A stretch of DNA of 64,000 nt from Brevibacillus agri (lineage in GTDB: Bacteria; Bacillota; Bacilli; Brevibacillales; Brevibacillaceae): contig NZ_CP026363.1 of assembly GCF_004117055.1 (NCBI RefSeq), positions 4,363,001-4,427,000 on the forward strand, given 5' to 3'. Shown one piece after another: positions 53,788-62,561 of this stretch. The notes beneath the pieces are model-generated. The model was not told the origin of the DNA. It ran no database searches and worked only from the letters and a program-made list of their open reading frames with translations. The stretch's first letter is position 1. Every line of letters begins with the position of its first letter. The position numbers and the translations under genes were made by a program.

Positions 53788-54753
53788 TTATTGCTTGCCC
53801 AAAAAACCTTCCTTAAAAATGTTCAGCAAGTACTCCAACGTAATCGGGTCACTGTAGGTAGATGCCTCCGTGTCGATGACGATCACGTGGTTGTTTTTCA
53901 CGGCCGGGATCTTTTTCCACGTCTCAGAGTTCAGGAACGCATTTTCGCCGCCTTTGCGCTGGCTGAGTACGATGTAGTCTCCGGCATACTCCGGAATCAC
54001 TTCCAGGGAAAGCATGTAGTAGCCCGGGCCGAGGGCGTCCTTCTTCACTCTTTCCGGCATGGCGAGGCCCATTGCCTGGTACAGAATCTCGGTTCCGCGA
54101 GCCCAGTTGTTTCCGAAGACATAAAAGTCTTTTGCGTCGTGCTCAAAGACGGACACGGTTTTGTCCTTGCCGATTTTCGCCTTGATTTCTTCGCCGGCCG
54201 CTTGCGCGCGCTTCGTGAAATCGTCAATCCACGCTTGCGCTTCCTGTTCCTTGTTCAGCAACTTGCCGATCTCGCGCTGCTGCGCCAAATAGTCCAGCTT
54301 GCCCCACGTATAGACGACCGTTGGCGCGATCTCCTTCAATTTATCCAAGTTTTTCATCCACGACCCGGCAATAATCAGGTCAGGCTGGAGGGCGAGAATT
54401 TTTTCCATCGTTTCATCGGATACCGTTTCGACATCTTTTACCTTATCCGCGAACAACGGGTTCTTTTTCGTCCATTCGTCGACCCCGACCAGTGTTCCGC
54501 CCAAAGCAAGAACGTTCGGCGCATTGGTCAAACCGACAATTCGCTTAGGACTCGCAGGAACCTCGATCGGTCCGTTCTCCGACTGGTACGTAATCGTCTC
54601 CGGCTTCGCTTCGGCTTCCGGTTTTGCTTCTGTTGTCGCTTCCTGCTTTGCTGCGTTGCCACCAGCAGCGTTCTCCGTTGGCACCGATGCATTGCCGCAG
54701 GCGCTCAGCAGCAGTACGAGCGACATCATGATAGAGGTGAGCCACTTTTTCAT
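53788..54753 (-). CDS. Iron-hydroxamate-type binding lipoprotein
   Basis: 321 residues: lipoprotein signal LVLLLSAC (Cys at 19), a Glu/Ala/Lys/Pro-rich linker, then a class III binding-protein domain (RIVGLTNAPNVLALGGTLVG, LQPDLIIAGSWM, IAPTVVYTWG). Resembles YxeB/FhuD/FeuA-type receptors. No permease or ATPase gene adjoins it, so it must use a shared FecCD/FhuC-type transporter, perhaps the one at 36-38 kb. Under a strong promoter with a Fur box. Confidence 0.92.
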   Translation of the reverse strand: MKKWLTSIMMSLVLLLSACGNASVPTENAAGGNAAKQEATTEAKPEAEAKPETITYQSENGPIEVPASPKRIVGLTNAPNVLALGGTLVGVDEWTKKNPLFADKVKDVETVSDETMEKILALQPDLIIAGSWMKNLDKLKEIAPTVVYTWGKLDYLAQQREIGKLLNKEQEAQAWIDDFTKRAQAAGEEIKAKIGKDKTVSVFEHDAKDFYVFGNNWARGTEILYQAMGLAMPERVKKDALGPGYYMLSLEVIPEYAGDYIVLSQRKGGENAFLNSETWKKIPAVKNNHVIVIDTEASTYSDPITLEYLLNIFKEGFLGKQ

Positions 54754-54791
54754 GTTGCATTCTCCTTTTTAACAGATGAAAACCAACAATT

Positions 54792-54851
54792 GATAATGAT
54801 AATCATTTCCGAACCATTACATACTATAAACAGTTCTCTATTCCCTGTCAA
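54792..54851 (-). promoter_or_regulatory. Promoter and Fur box of the binding-protein gene
   Basis: Minus strand TTGACA (54851-54846), 17 bases, TATAGT (54828-54823). Downstream, 54792-54810, is GATAATGATAATCATTTCC (plus strand), 17 of 19 to the Fur consensus, placed over the early transcribed region. Confidence 0.9.
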
Positions 54852-55016
54852 TATGGAGCAAGACTCGATCTGACAACTCGGCAAGCTTGATTTTGTCAGC
54901 GTTTGCAGATTGCGGCAGCAGCCAATCCGCGAGCGCTGCCCGTCTGTCTGACGAAGCATTGCATTGCATTGCTTTCCTTGCCTGCACGCGGCCATCGCGT
55001 CCGAATCATTTTCCCA

Positions 55017-55041
55017 CAAAAAAACGGCCATTCAGCCGTTT
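55017..55041 (-). terminator. Terminator after the MDR-family oxidoreductase gene
   Basis: AAACGGC pairs with GCCGTTT around six bases; the minus strand then has seven T. Confidence 0.85.
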
Positions 55042-55970
55042 TATCCGCCTTCCTGACCGTGCTCCACTGTACTGACGACGTTGCCTTTTTTATGCCCTTG
55101 TTCTACGTACCAATGGGCTTCCGGAACCTGTGCCAACGGATAGCGCCTGTCGATCACCGTTTGGAACTGCCCTGACGCCATCAGCTCCGCGAGAAATTGC
55201 AAGTCTTCCGCCCGCTCTTTTGCCACCCCTTGCCCATCTACGGTGATGAACTTGCCGTTTGGCGCGAGCGCCTGCTGGCAACGGGCTTTCGAGCTTTTTC
55301 CGACGGCGTCGAAAATGAGATCGTACTGCTTGCCTGTACGCGCGACATCTTCTTTTGTATAATCAATCGCTTCATCGGCCCCGAGCGACTTGACCAGCGC
55401 AAAATTGACGCCGCTGCACACCGCGGTCACGTTCGCCCCGAAGTATTTGGCAAGCTGCACGGCCGCCGTCCCTACCGCCCCGGACGCTCCGTAAACGAGG
55501 ACGCGTTGCCCGCGCTGCAGCTTTCCTTTGCGAAAAAAATGCAGGGCTGTCGTCCCCCCAAAAGGCACAGCGGCGGCCTCTTCGAAGGCTACATTCCCGG
55601 GCATGTGCGCGATCACGGCGTCTTCTCGCAGACAGACGTACTCGGCATGTGCGCCAAAGCGCATCCCGCTCAGCGCGTACACCCGCTCCCCCGGCTTGAA
55701 GCGCTTGACCTGATCGCCGACCGCTTCCACTTCTCCGGCCAGCTCGACACCCAAAATCGGTTGTCGCGGCTTCGTCCAGCCCAAAAACAGGCGCATCGGC
55801 AACCAGTACAACAGCGGACTGCGAAAAGCCCGCCCCCTGCAATCTCCAGACGTAACTGTCGTCGCATGAATTTTGACCAGCACTTCCTTGTCTTTTGGAA
55901 CAGGCTTCGCTACTTCCTGCAACACGATGGCATCCGGCGATCCGTATTTGGGGCAGACAATAGCTCTCAT
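55041..55970 (-). CDS. Zinc-independent quinone-oxidoreductase-like MDR protein
   Basis: 309 residues, medium-chain dehydrogenase fold: GroES-like N-terminus (VLVKIHATTVTSGDCRGR) without zinc-binding Cys/His set, and Rossmann motif VYGASGAVGTAAVQLAK with NADPH-type fold. Likely reduces quinones or enoyl-type substrates. AGGAGG precedes the ATG. Monocistronic. Confidence 0.9.
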   Translation of the reverse strand: MRAIVCPKYGSPDAIVLQEVAKPVPKDKEVLVKIHATTVTSGDCRGRAFRSPLLYWLPMRLFLGWTKPRQPILGVELAGEVEAVGDQVKRFKPGERVYALSGMRFGAHAEYVCLREDAVIAHMPGNVAFEEAAAVPFGGTTALHFFRKGKLQRGQRVLVYGASGAVGTAAVQLAKYFGANVTAVCSGVNFALVKSLGADEAIDYTKEDVARTGKQYDLIFDAVGKSSKARCQQALAPNGKFITVDGQGVAKERAEDLQFLAELMASGQFQTVIDRRYPLAQVPEAHWYVEQGHKKGNVVSTVEHGQEGG

Positions 55971-56016
55971 GGGCTTCCTCCTGTATTTTCATTTGCCGTG
56001 AGTCGGCGCAAAACAG

Positions 56017-56135
56017 CTACTCTCCTTCATCGAGCGACAGCCAGGCCGCAGGCTCGGAACTGCCCGCGAGCCACTCGCTGACAAGCGTTGTTTTCCCGTA
56101 GCCTGCGGAAACAGAAACAAGCATCAGCCCGCCGA
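56017..56135 (-). pseudogene. MalT/LuxR-type regulator fragment (P-loop only)
   Basis: Reads [20 protein letters not shown] and [11 protein letters not shown] then a stop. This is the start of the STAND ATPase of MalT-type regulators ([15 protein letters not shown]...WLSLDxxD). Everything else of the roughly 900-residue protein is missing. A similar piece lies at 63329-63555. Confidence 0.75.
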
Positions 56136-56185
56136 AGCAGAAACAAACGTCAGCCTGCGGCGCAGCCCTTCGTCCAGCCGCGCAA

Positions 56186-56759
56186 TCAGGCACAGACGAT
56201 GGACTGTTTTGGCCGAGGCTTAGGGACGTGCAGTTTCGCAAGCAGGACCGTCTGTTCCTGATCCCACCAAAAATACCACACATCCTGTTTCAGCAAAGAA
56301 TCGGCGTAATGGCCGAGTGTCGGCTGGTCCTCCAGGACGTACTGGCAAAAAATGAAGTGCTCTTTTGCCAGTTGCAGCGCTTCTTCTGCCGTTTGCGGCC
56401 GTCTGCTTGCCTGCAGTACCCACGTATCGCCTGTCACCGCGAGAATGTTTGCGCCGTACTGCTGCTGAAAATGCCGGAAGATCACGGACTGGTAAACAGG
56501 CAGCGGACATTCGTTGTAGCCGCCCATCGGCACCCACAAAGGCGCCTCGTATCCGCGCTCAGACTGTGCACGTCCGCAAGCTGCTGCTCTACGAAGGCAG
56601 GCAGCGATTCTGCTTGGTCACATGCCTCCTCCATCATTTCCAGCAAGTTGTAGCAGGGCAAAACGAGAATGCTGTGCTGTCCCGCTGGCAGCGCTACATC
56701 CTCCGCAGCCACACTTCGGTTTCGCACCCTTCCAAATATTGGACCAACTCTTCAATCAC
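56186..56759 (-). pseudogene. Broken DUF4253-domain gene
   Basis: Starts at GTG 56759 after AGAGGTG (IEELVQYLEGCETEVW), shifts frame near 56700 (VALPAGQHSILVLPCYNLL) and again near 56560, where a missing T breaks the codon for the stretch before APLWVPMGGYNECPLPVYQS. The C-terminus (VWYFWWDQE) is a DUF4253 domain. Two lesions. Confidence 0.75.
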
Positions 56760-56943
56760 GATCGACACCTCTTTTTCTTTTGGCACGCCTGAAGCGCTTT
56801 GTCTGTTTCACCCTGATTTCCTTGGAAAAATAATCCACACACGTTTATCGTACACTATCTTTGCTTGAGAAAGTAGAACGATCCGCAAGAATCTTGGGCC
56901 ACGCCAATCCTTTTGCCAAGCGCTGATCGCAACACGGCTGCAG

Positions 56944-56978
56944 CAAAAAAGCTTCCCTCGCAACTAGGAGGGAAGCTT
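56944..56978 (-). terminator. Terminator after tyrS
   Basis: GAAGCTTCCCTCC pairs with GAGGGAAGC; minus strand then has TTTTTT. Confidence 0.88.
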
Positions 56979-56998
56979 CTTCGCCATACGATTATTTT

Positions 56999-58258
56999 TT
57001 ACGACAGCTTTACGAGGCTGTAGTTTTTCTTGCCTTTACGGATAATGATGAAACGCCCGCCAATCGCCAGGTCAGCCGTTACTTCCAGATCCAGCTCGCT
57101 CACCCGCTCGCCGTTCATGGAAATCGCGCCTTTCGTAATGTCCTCGCGCGCCTGGCGCTTGGATGGCTCGATGCCCAGCTCGACGAGCCAGTCCACGATG
57201 TTTTTCGCTTCCTTCGTCGCCTCGTAGGTCGGCATTTCCTTGAAGCCTTGCTCGATCTCATCGGCGGTAAGCGATTTGATATCACCCGTGAACAGGGCGG
57301 CTGTGATGCGTTTGGCCTGCTCCAGCAACTCTTCGCCGTGCACGAATCGCGTCATTTCCTCTGCGAGCATTTTTTGCGCTTCGCGTTTATGCGGCTCCGT
57401 CTCGACTTTTACCGCCAGCTCGTCGATTTGCTCTTTGGAGAGGAACGTAAAGTATTTCAAGTATTTCACGACGTCGCGATCGTCGGTGTTCGCCCAGAAC
57501 TGGTAAAATTCGAACGGCGTCGTTTTGTTCGGATCGAGCCAGACGGCACCGCCCGCTGTTTTCCCGAACTTCGTCCCGTCCGCTTTCAGCATGAGCGGGA
57601 TTGTCAGGCCAAACGCTTTCGCCTCAGGCCCTTCTTTTTTGCGGATCAGATCGAGACCGCTCGTAATGTTGCCCCATTGGTCGGAGCCGCCGATTTGCAA
57701 CTGGACGTCCTCGTGTCTGTACAGGTGCAGGAAGTCGAGCGACTGGAGGATTTGGTAGGAAAACTCGGTAAAGGAAATGCCGCTCTCCAGTCTGCTTGCC
57801 ACGACATCCTTGGCGAGCATCGCGTTGATGCTGAAGTTTTTCCCGTAATCGCGCAAAAATTCGATCACGTTGATTTTATGCGTCCAGTCGTAGTTGTTAA
57901 CCAGGCGAATCTGGTTGTCGCCTTCTGTGATGAACAGCTTTTTCATTTGTGCGGTGAGGGCATCCACATTCGCCTGCACCTGCTCCAGCGTTTGCAGCGA
58001 GCGCTCGGACTGGCGGCCGCTCGGATCGCCAATCGTCCCTGTCGCGCCCCCGATCAAAATAACCGGACGATGGCCCGCAAGCTGGAAACGTTTCAGCATG
58101 ATAAAAGGAATCAGGTGCCCGATGTGCATGCTGTCTCCCGTCGGGTCCACGCCACAGTACAACGAGATCGATTTTTGCTCAGTCAATTCACGAAGCCCTT
58201 CGGCGTCTGTTTGTTGGTTAATGGCGCCGCGCCATTCGAGTTCATCAATAATGTTCAC
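56999..58258 (-). CDS. tyrS: Tyrosyl-tRNA synthetase
   Basis: 419 residues, class I synthetase. Seen: the Tyr-binding LYCGVDPTGDSMHIGHL with the HIGH variant HIGH, GATGTIGDPSG, GGSDQWGNI, and the KMSKS-type loop KFGKT; a C-terminal S4-like RNA domain (about 350-419: SKRQAREDITKGAI). I use the GTG at 58258 because GGGAG lies ten bases before it; the TTG at 58264 has only four bases of spacing. Controlled by a T-box leader. Confidence 0.95.
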   Translation of the reverse strand: MNIIDELEWRGAINQQTDAEGLRELTEQKSISLYCGVDPTGDSMHIGHLIPFIMLKRFQLAGHRPVILIGGATGTIGDPSGRQSERSLQTLEQVQANVDALTAQMKKLFITEGDNQIRLVNNYDWTHKINVIEFLRDYGKNFSINAMLAKDVVASRLESGISFTEFSYQILQSLDFLHLYRHEDVQLQIGGSDQWGNITSGLDLIRKKEGPEAKAFGLTIPLMLKADGTKFGKTAGGAVWLDPNKTTPFEFYQFWANTDDRDVVKYLKYFTFLSKEQIDELAVKVETEPHKREAQKMLAEEMTRFVHGEELLEQAKRITAALFTGDIKSLTADEIEQGFKEMPTYEATKEAKNIVDWLVELGIEPSKRQAREDITKGAISMNGERVSELDLEVTADLAIGGRFIIIRKGKKNYSLVKLS

Positions 58259-58320
58259 AGCCAATTCACTCCCTTAGGTTCGTAGATCTCCTATACCGAA
58301 TCACCGTTGTGCGTGACAAC

Positions 58321-58590
58321 AAAAAATCGCCCCTTGTCTATTGTAGACACAGGGACGATTGTATAACCGTGTTACCACCCAGATTGCACCAATGGTCACC
58401 CCATCTTCCGGATGCCATTCATGCCACTCTCGGCGAGATATCGTTCGCCATTCCGCTCAGCATTACCCGAGATACTCCAGAGTTGTAATTCGCGGGCTTA
58501 GTGTGTACCGGGTTCCATCCACCCCCGGCTTTCTAGGACAGGGACCAAGCTGCTACTGGGCTCTTTCAACGTATGTCGCATATAAGATTA
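58321..58590 (-). promoter_or_regulatory. Tyrosine T-box leader of tyrS
   Basis: Minus strand. The T-box antiterminator element reads TGGGTGGTAACACGG (58382-58368), followed by the terminator stem ATCGTCCCT/AGGGGCGAT with a T-run (58326-58359, then T). A UAC triplet at 58487-58485 sits in the expected specifier region, matching tyrosine. Uncharged tRNA-Tyr would allow read-through. Confidence 0.85.
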
Positions 58591-58595
58591 CAGAC

Positions 58596-58624
58596 AGTAT
58601 AGTGAATTGGAAGGGCGGTGTCAA
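58596..58624 (-). promoter_or_regulatory. Sigma-A promoter of the tyrS T-box transcript
   Basis: TTGACA (58624-58619), 17 bases, TATACT (58601-58596). The stop codon of the SUMF1 fragment (TGA) lies inside the -35 box. Confidence 0.88.
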
Positions 58625-58836
58625 CTGGTTAACGACCTCGCCACCCGAAACCCGAAATCATCAATGCGAAACGTCGGATGACTGCGGCGGCGGCACGTCG
58701 CTCCGCAGCCCCGGGCTTCCTCCGCCCAGCTCCCGCCGCGAAAAATCCGGTAGGAGCCGTACACGTCGGCATCGTACACATCCGAGCACCATTCCCACAC
58801 ATTGCCCAGCATGTCGTAAAGCCCCCAGGCATTCGG
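58621..58836 (-). pseudogene. SUMF1-type C-terminal fragment
   Basis: Reads PNAWGLYDMLGNVWEWCSDV, YRIFRGGSW and FRIDDFGFRVARS, the C-terminal part of formylglycine-generating-enzyme-type (SUMF1) proteins. It begins directly after the stop of the DUF4180 gene in the same frame, so no start codon belongs to it. The N-terminal two thirds are missing. Confidence 0.8.
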
Positions 58837-59205
58837 CTATTTGGCTCTGCTCAACTTTTCTATCGCTTCCTGCTCCGTCGGCACAAAAAAGAAATCGCTG
58901 CCGTTGTTCGACTCGTAGATGAAGTCCCGCAAGCTTTTGCTGGTGTACGCCGAAAAATCGCCGACGATCGCCATTTTCATCCTGTAGTTGCTAAACTTTT
59001 GCAAAATCTCGCCTGCCAGCCGCGTTTTCAGATCGAAAAAGCTTTCCGCAAACATGGACTTGCGCAAAATGATGCGGTCGCAATCGACTTCATAGCGCAC
59101 AGTCGCCATCAGGTCGAGCGCAGCTTGAACATCGGCAACCACCACTTCCTCGCTTGTGACGACAGCTAGATCGACTCCGTTAACGGTCTGCTTTGCAATT
59201 TTCAT
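58837..59205 (-). CDS. DUF4180-family protein
   Basis: 122 residues, matching DUF4180 pattern: VVTSEEVVVADVQAALDLMA then CDRIILRKSMFAESFFDLKT, AGEILQKFSNYRMKMAIVGD and SLRDFIYESNNG. STAS-like fold suspected; function not known. AGGAGG precedes the ATG at 59205. It lies immediately after a TetR-type gene fragment, its usual neighbour type. Confidence 0.88.
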   Translation of the reverse strand: MKIAKQTVNGVDLAVVTSEEVVVADVQAALDLMATVRYEVDCDRIILRKSMFAESFFDLKTRLAGEILQKFSNYRMKMAIVGDFSAYTSKSLRDFIYESNNGSDFFFVPTEQEAIEKLSRAK

Positions 59206-59208
59206 CGT

Positions 59209-59530
59209 CTATCCTCCTGTGGGAGCATTCGCTTTTTGTGAGTGAAAAAGCCTTTGCACATACTGCTCGCCAATGTACCGATTGTCTTCGCCCCGGGGCG
59301 GCGCAATGCCTGCCACCCGGAAAAAGCTCAGTCCCACGACCATCGCCATCAGTCCGTAGGCTGCGCTTTGAGCGTCTTCCTCCATCGTCTGCCCTGTCTT
59401 GCTTCCATAGGCAAAAATTTTGGCAATGCCCTGGAGGTCGGCCTGATAGCTTTTCGCTGCGACCTCTTGCAGCTTTGGATCGAGCGCTGCCCTGGAAAAA
59501 AACTGCACGAACAGCCTGCCCTGATCGCTG
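59209..59530 (-). pseudogene. TetR-family regulator, C-terminal fragment
   Basis: Frame from about 59530: LFVQFFSRAALDPKLQEVAA, then YQADLQGIAKIFAYGSKTGQ and IGEQYVQRLF. This is a TetR ligand-domain C-terminus. The HTH domain is missing; the sequence before it (59531-59926) is unrelated. Likely the former regulator of the DUF4180 gene. Confidence 0.65.
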
Positions 59531-59926
59531 TACGGAATATGCATCGGCCCTGTTCCAGCCACCTGCGAAACGTTGATTTTTTGTTCCCCGTCTTCCTGAC
59601 AGGGCGGCAAGTAGCGCTCGGCACCCCGCACAAGGCAAACAGCCGGGCAAGAAAATCCGAAACCATCGTCAAGCAGCCGTAGCCGGTATCCCCGCAGTAG
59701 CCCACTTCGCTGCATTGCGTTGCCTCGCCATGCGCCACACTCGAGCCTGCCCGCATTGTCCGGGTGTTACCTGCACCGATTTTTTGGCCCACAAAAAAAC
59801 AGCATGACAACCGCAAACCATGCCTCTTTCCCTCGTTTGCCGCGAAAAACAAAACCAGCCGTTGCCACGCGAAGGAGCATGCTCGCATGACAACGGCCCC
59901 GCCAGGTTCATCCCCGGCACCGCACG
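59531..59926. other. 396-base stretch without a recognisable gene
   Basis: No frame on either strand looks like protein of a known family. Cys-rich short frames on the minus strand (around 59600-59720) are probably chance or decayed sequence between the TetR fragment and the monooxygenase gene. Confidence 0.5.
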
Positions 59927-61237
59927 CTATGAGTGGATTCCCAAATGTTCGCGCAAAGTGGTTCCGGTATATTCGCGCTTGAACAAGCCTTTTTCCACCA
60001 GCTTCGGCATCAACTGTTCAAAAAAGATTTCCATCGACTTGTGCGAACCGCCAGGCAAGGCGATAAACCCGTCGATCGCTCCCGCTTCGTAGCGCGCGAT
60101 AATATCGGCCAGCACGTCGTCGACGGTCCCGACGGACACCCAATGAGCCGATCCGACCACTTCCGGGCGCACCAGCACCTCTTCCAATGTCGGCTCGTAC
60201 TTCGTAATATAGCGGCGCAGCAGCTCCGCATGTGTCCGGCTGCGCACGGGCATGTCCGGATCAGGCAGCATGTCAGCCGTGATCCGCTGATCCAGCGCCA
60301 GATGGCTTGCGTCCATCCCAAGCACGGACTTGAGCGAAGTCAGTCTGCGCTCTGTGCTCAAATTGGCGTGTGCGGCCTTATGCAGCTCCTGCGCTTCCTC
60401 GCGCGTCTCGGCCAGGAAGAAATACAAGCCGGGCAAAACCTTCACCGCATCGGGATTGCGCCCGTGCTCCTCTGCCCGTCTGCGCAAGTCGTTGCGCAGC
60501 TCTACCCCTGATTCGATATCCGGCATGGCCGCAAAAATGGCATCGGCCAATGACGAGGCAAAATCCCGCCCGATGTCCGACGCTCCCGCCTGAAAGAACG
60601 GAATCGAGCCGGACGGATGGGCAGGGAGGATAAGCGGTCCTTTGACGCTGAAAAACTCACCCGAATGGTTAATCGGCGTAATCTTGTCCCTGTCCGTAAA
60701 AATGCCGGACTCCTTGTCCATGACGATCGCATCGCGCGGGAAGCTGTCCCACAGCTTGCGGACGACTTCCGTAAACTCGCGCGCTTTCCGGTATCGTTCT
60801 TCCGGCGAAGGCATCGGAGCATCCCCGAAGTTTTCCGCCCCTTCGATGGACGTGACAATATTCCAGCCAGCGCGTCCATTGCTCAGCCAGTGCAGCGACT
60901 GAAGCTGTCTCGCCACCACAAACGGCGGGTTAAACGTCGTCGAGATCGTCGTAACCAGCCCGATCCGCTCGGTTTCGCGGGCGATGACGGCGAACATCAT
61001 CGTCGGGTCCGGGCTGCCGAAGTTCGCGGAATCCCCCATCATCTGCGGGTTGATGAACAAGTAATCTGCCCGGAACAAAAAGTCGAGCTTGGCCCGCTCC
61101 GCCATTTTGGCCAAGTCAATATAGTAGTCAATCGTGCCCATCTTCTCCACGCCACTGTCTGGACGCCGCCAGCCGTCGCCTTTCATCCAGGTCGCATTGA
61201 TCGCCAATCCTATACACAATTGTCTATTTTCAGTCAT
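59927..61237 (-). CDS. FMN-dependent monooxygenase, NtaA/SnaA/DszA type
   Basis: 436 residues of the bacterial luciferase-like (LLM) family: FLFRADYLF near the N-terminus, RIGLVTTISTTFNPPFVVAR, SNGRAGWNIVTS and FQAGASDIGRDFASS are NtaA-group hallmarks. Uses FMNH2 from a separate reductase to oxidise its substrate (nitrilotriacetate, EDTA, sulfur heterocycles in known relatives). ATG at 61237 has AAAGG nine bases before. A near-perfect Fur box lies about 90-105 bases upstream, so iron limitation should induce it; the substrate may be a metal chelate. Confidence 0.9.
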   Translation of the reverse strand: MTENRQLCIGLAINATWMKGDGWRRPDSGVEKMGTIDYYIDLAKMAERAKLDFLFRADYLFINPQMMGDSANFGSPDPTMMFAVIARETERIGLVTTISTTFNPPFVVARQLQSLHWLSNGRAGWNIVTSIEGAENFGDAPMPSPEERYRKAREFTEVVRKLWDSFPRDAIVMDKESGIFTDRDKITPINHSGEFFSVKGPLILPAHPSGSIPFFQAGASDIGRDFASSLADAIFAAMPDIESGVELRNDLRRRAEEHGRNPDAVKVLPGLYFFLAETREEAQELHKAAHANLSTERRLTSLKSVLGMDASHLALDQRITADMLPDPDMPVRSRTHAELLRRYITKYEPTLEEVLVRPEVVGSAHWVSVGTVDDVLADIIARYEAGAIDGFIALPGGSHKSMEIFFEQLMPKLVEKGLFKREYTGTTLREHLGIHS

Positions 61238-61324
61238 GCGTACCAACCTTTCCCTGCTTTAAAAGCCGTTTTGCGAGTCGAAAACGTTCCGAGCAGAGAC
61301 ATGCGCAAATCGGCCTCTAAAACT

Positions 61325-61343
61325 AGCAATGATAATCATTATC
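61325..61343 (-). promoter_or_regulatory. Fur box upstream of the monooxygenase gene
   Basis: AATGATAATCATTATC core inside a 19-mer matching the consensus at 16 of 19 positions (mismatches only in the first three). A plausible promoter (TTGCTT, about 16 bases, TACACT) reads into the monooxygenase gene and overlaps it. Confidence 0.88.
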
Positions 61344-61412
61344 GACAATTAGTGTAGCAAGGACCAGGCGAAAAGCAAATGCACAAATCATAAAAGCGGC
61401 ATGCATCATTTC

Positions 61413-62249
61413 CTAATCCGACGCTGCCTGTTTTGTTGCCATGTCTTTATAGGCGGTAGGCGACATGCCGAATTTCTTTTTAAACACGCGGCTGAAGTAG
61501 AACGGATTGGCATATCCGACGCTGACGGCAATGTCGCTGATCGGGTAGTCCCCTGCTTTCAGCAATTCGCTCGCTCTCTCCATCCGATAATGGATCACAT
61601 AGTCGATGGGGCGGAGCCCCGTATATTTATGGAAAAAGTAGGAAAAGCGCTTCGGGCTCATGGCATGCAGCTCGGCCAGCTCGTCGAGTGTCAGCGGGTT
61701 CATGTAATGCCCATGAATGTAGGCAACCGCTTCGTCGATCACCCTCTGGCTCGGTGAGCTGCCTCTCTCGCGATGCTTGCAGCTCACCAGCACCTGATAC
61801 ATGATGCTTAAAAAAAGCTCTTTCAGGCGCAGCTTCCCGATGCCCCCCTGTGCCTGCGCATTCTGTTGCAGCATGATAAGCAGCTCCAGCAAACGCGGAT
61901 TCACTCCGGGCTCAAGCATGAAATGGACGTTGCATGCCTCCGCGTCGCTTTTGCCCCCTGACTCGTCCCAGCGGTAAAATACCCGGTAGTACTCCAGCTC
62001 GGACTCGCCTATGACGCGCGAGTTCATCATCATGCCGGGAGCCGCATGCAAGACCGTTCCCGGCTGCAAATCGTAAGCGGTACCATTTACATGCATGTTC
62101 GCTTCGCCGCGAACGGTAAACAGAAACCCGTAGGCCACGGTCTTGAAATCACGCAACACACTTTTCGGCTGGATGACTAGGCGCTGCACACTCGCGATCT
62201 CGTAGGAGCTTTTGGCGAATCGTTCTGCTAGTTTGTCCGCATCGATCAT
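61413..62249 (-). CDS. AraC-family regulator next to the monooxygenase
   Basis: 278 residues: N-terminal cupin-like sensor (about 15-110, FLFTVRGEANMHVNG) and a C-terminal AraC HTH pair (about 170-270: LTLDELAELHAMSPKRFSYF and DIAVSVGYANPFYFSRVF). Same direction as the monooxygenase, 175 bases upstream of it; probably controls it together with Fur, sensing the substrate or chelate. ATG at 62249 after a weak CAGG. Confidence 0.9.
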   Translation of the reverse strand: MIDADKLAERFAKSSYEIASVQRLVIQPKSVLRDFKTVAYGFLFTVRGEANMHVNGTAYDLQPGTVLHAAPGMMMNSRVIGESELEYYRVFYRWDESGGKSDAEACNVHFMLEPGVNPRLLELLIMLQQNAQAQGGIGKLRLKELFLSIMYQVLVSCKHRERGSSPSQRVIDEAVAYIHGHYMNPLTLDELAELHAMSPKRFSYFFHKYTGLRPIDYVIHYRMERASELLKAGDYPISDIAVSVGYANPFYFSRVFKKKFGMSPTAYKDMATKQAASD

Positions 62250-62561
62250 GAAAATTGTACCTGCTTTCTATCCATCTCGTTTCCCCTTGGGCCGCTCTCC
62301 TTCGTGCGAAGCGACCGACCGTTTCCCGCACACGCCGCCAGGCTATCCGCAGGATGCACCGTTACGCCACAAGGCCGTTTTCATGCTTTATTTTATCATA
62401 ACAACCTCGGACAAAAATCGCTCTGTTGCAAGCTTCGCCAGGACGCCGCAAGCAACTTCCGTGCCCGCTGATAACTCTGCCCAAATAAATCGCGGGAAGC
62501 ATATTTATTTCGTCTCTGTTTGCGGGTATGATAATAGAAAAAAAAAGAAAGAGGCTGTTAT
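62250..62561. other. 312-base divergent intergenic region
   Basis: Between the AraC gene and the ECF S-component gene. It holds a -10-like TATGATAAT (62527-62535) before the latter, but I recognise no known riboswitch (TPP, preQ1, folate and cobalamin patterns were looked for and not found). Confidence 0.5.

Noticed and set aside
62250-62561. A riboswitch before the ECF S-component gene
   Set aside because: No match to TPP, preQ1, tetrahydrofolate, FMN or cobalamin consensus blocks was found by eye.
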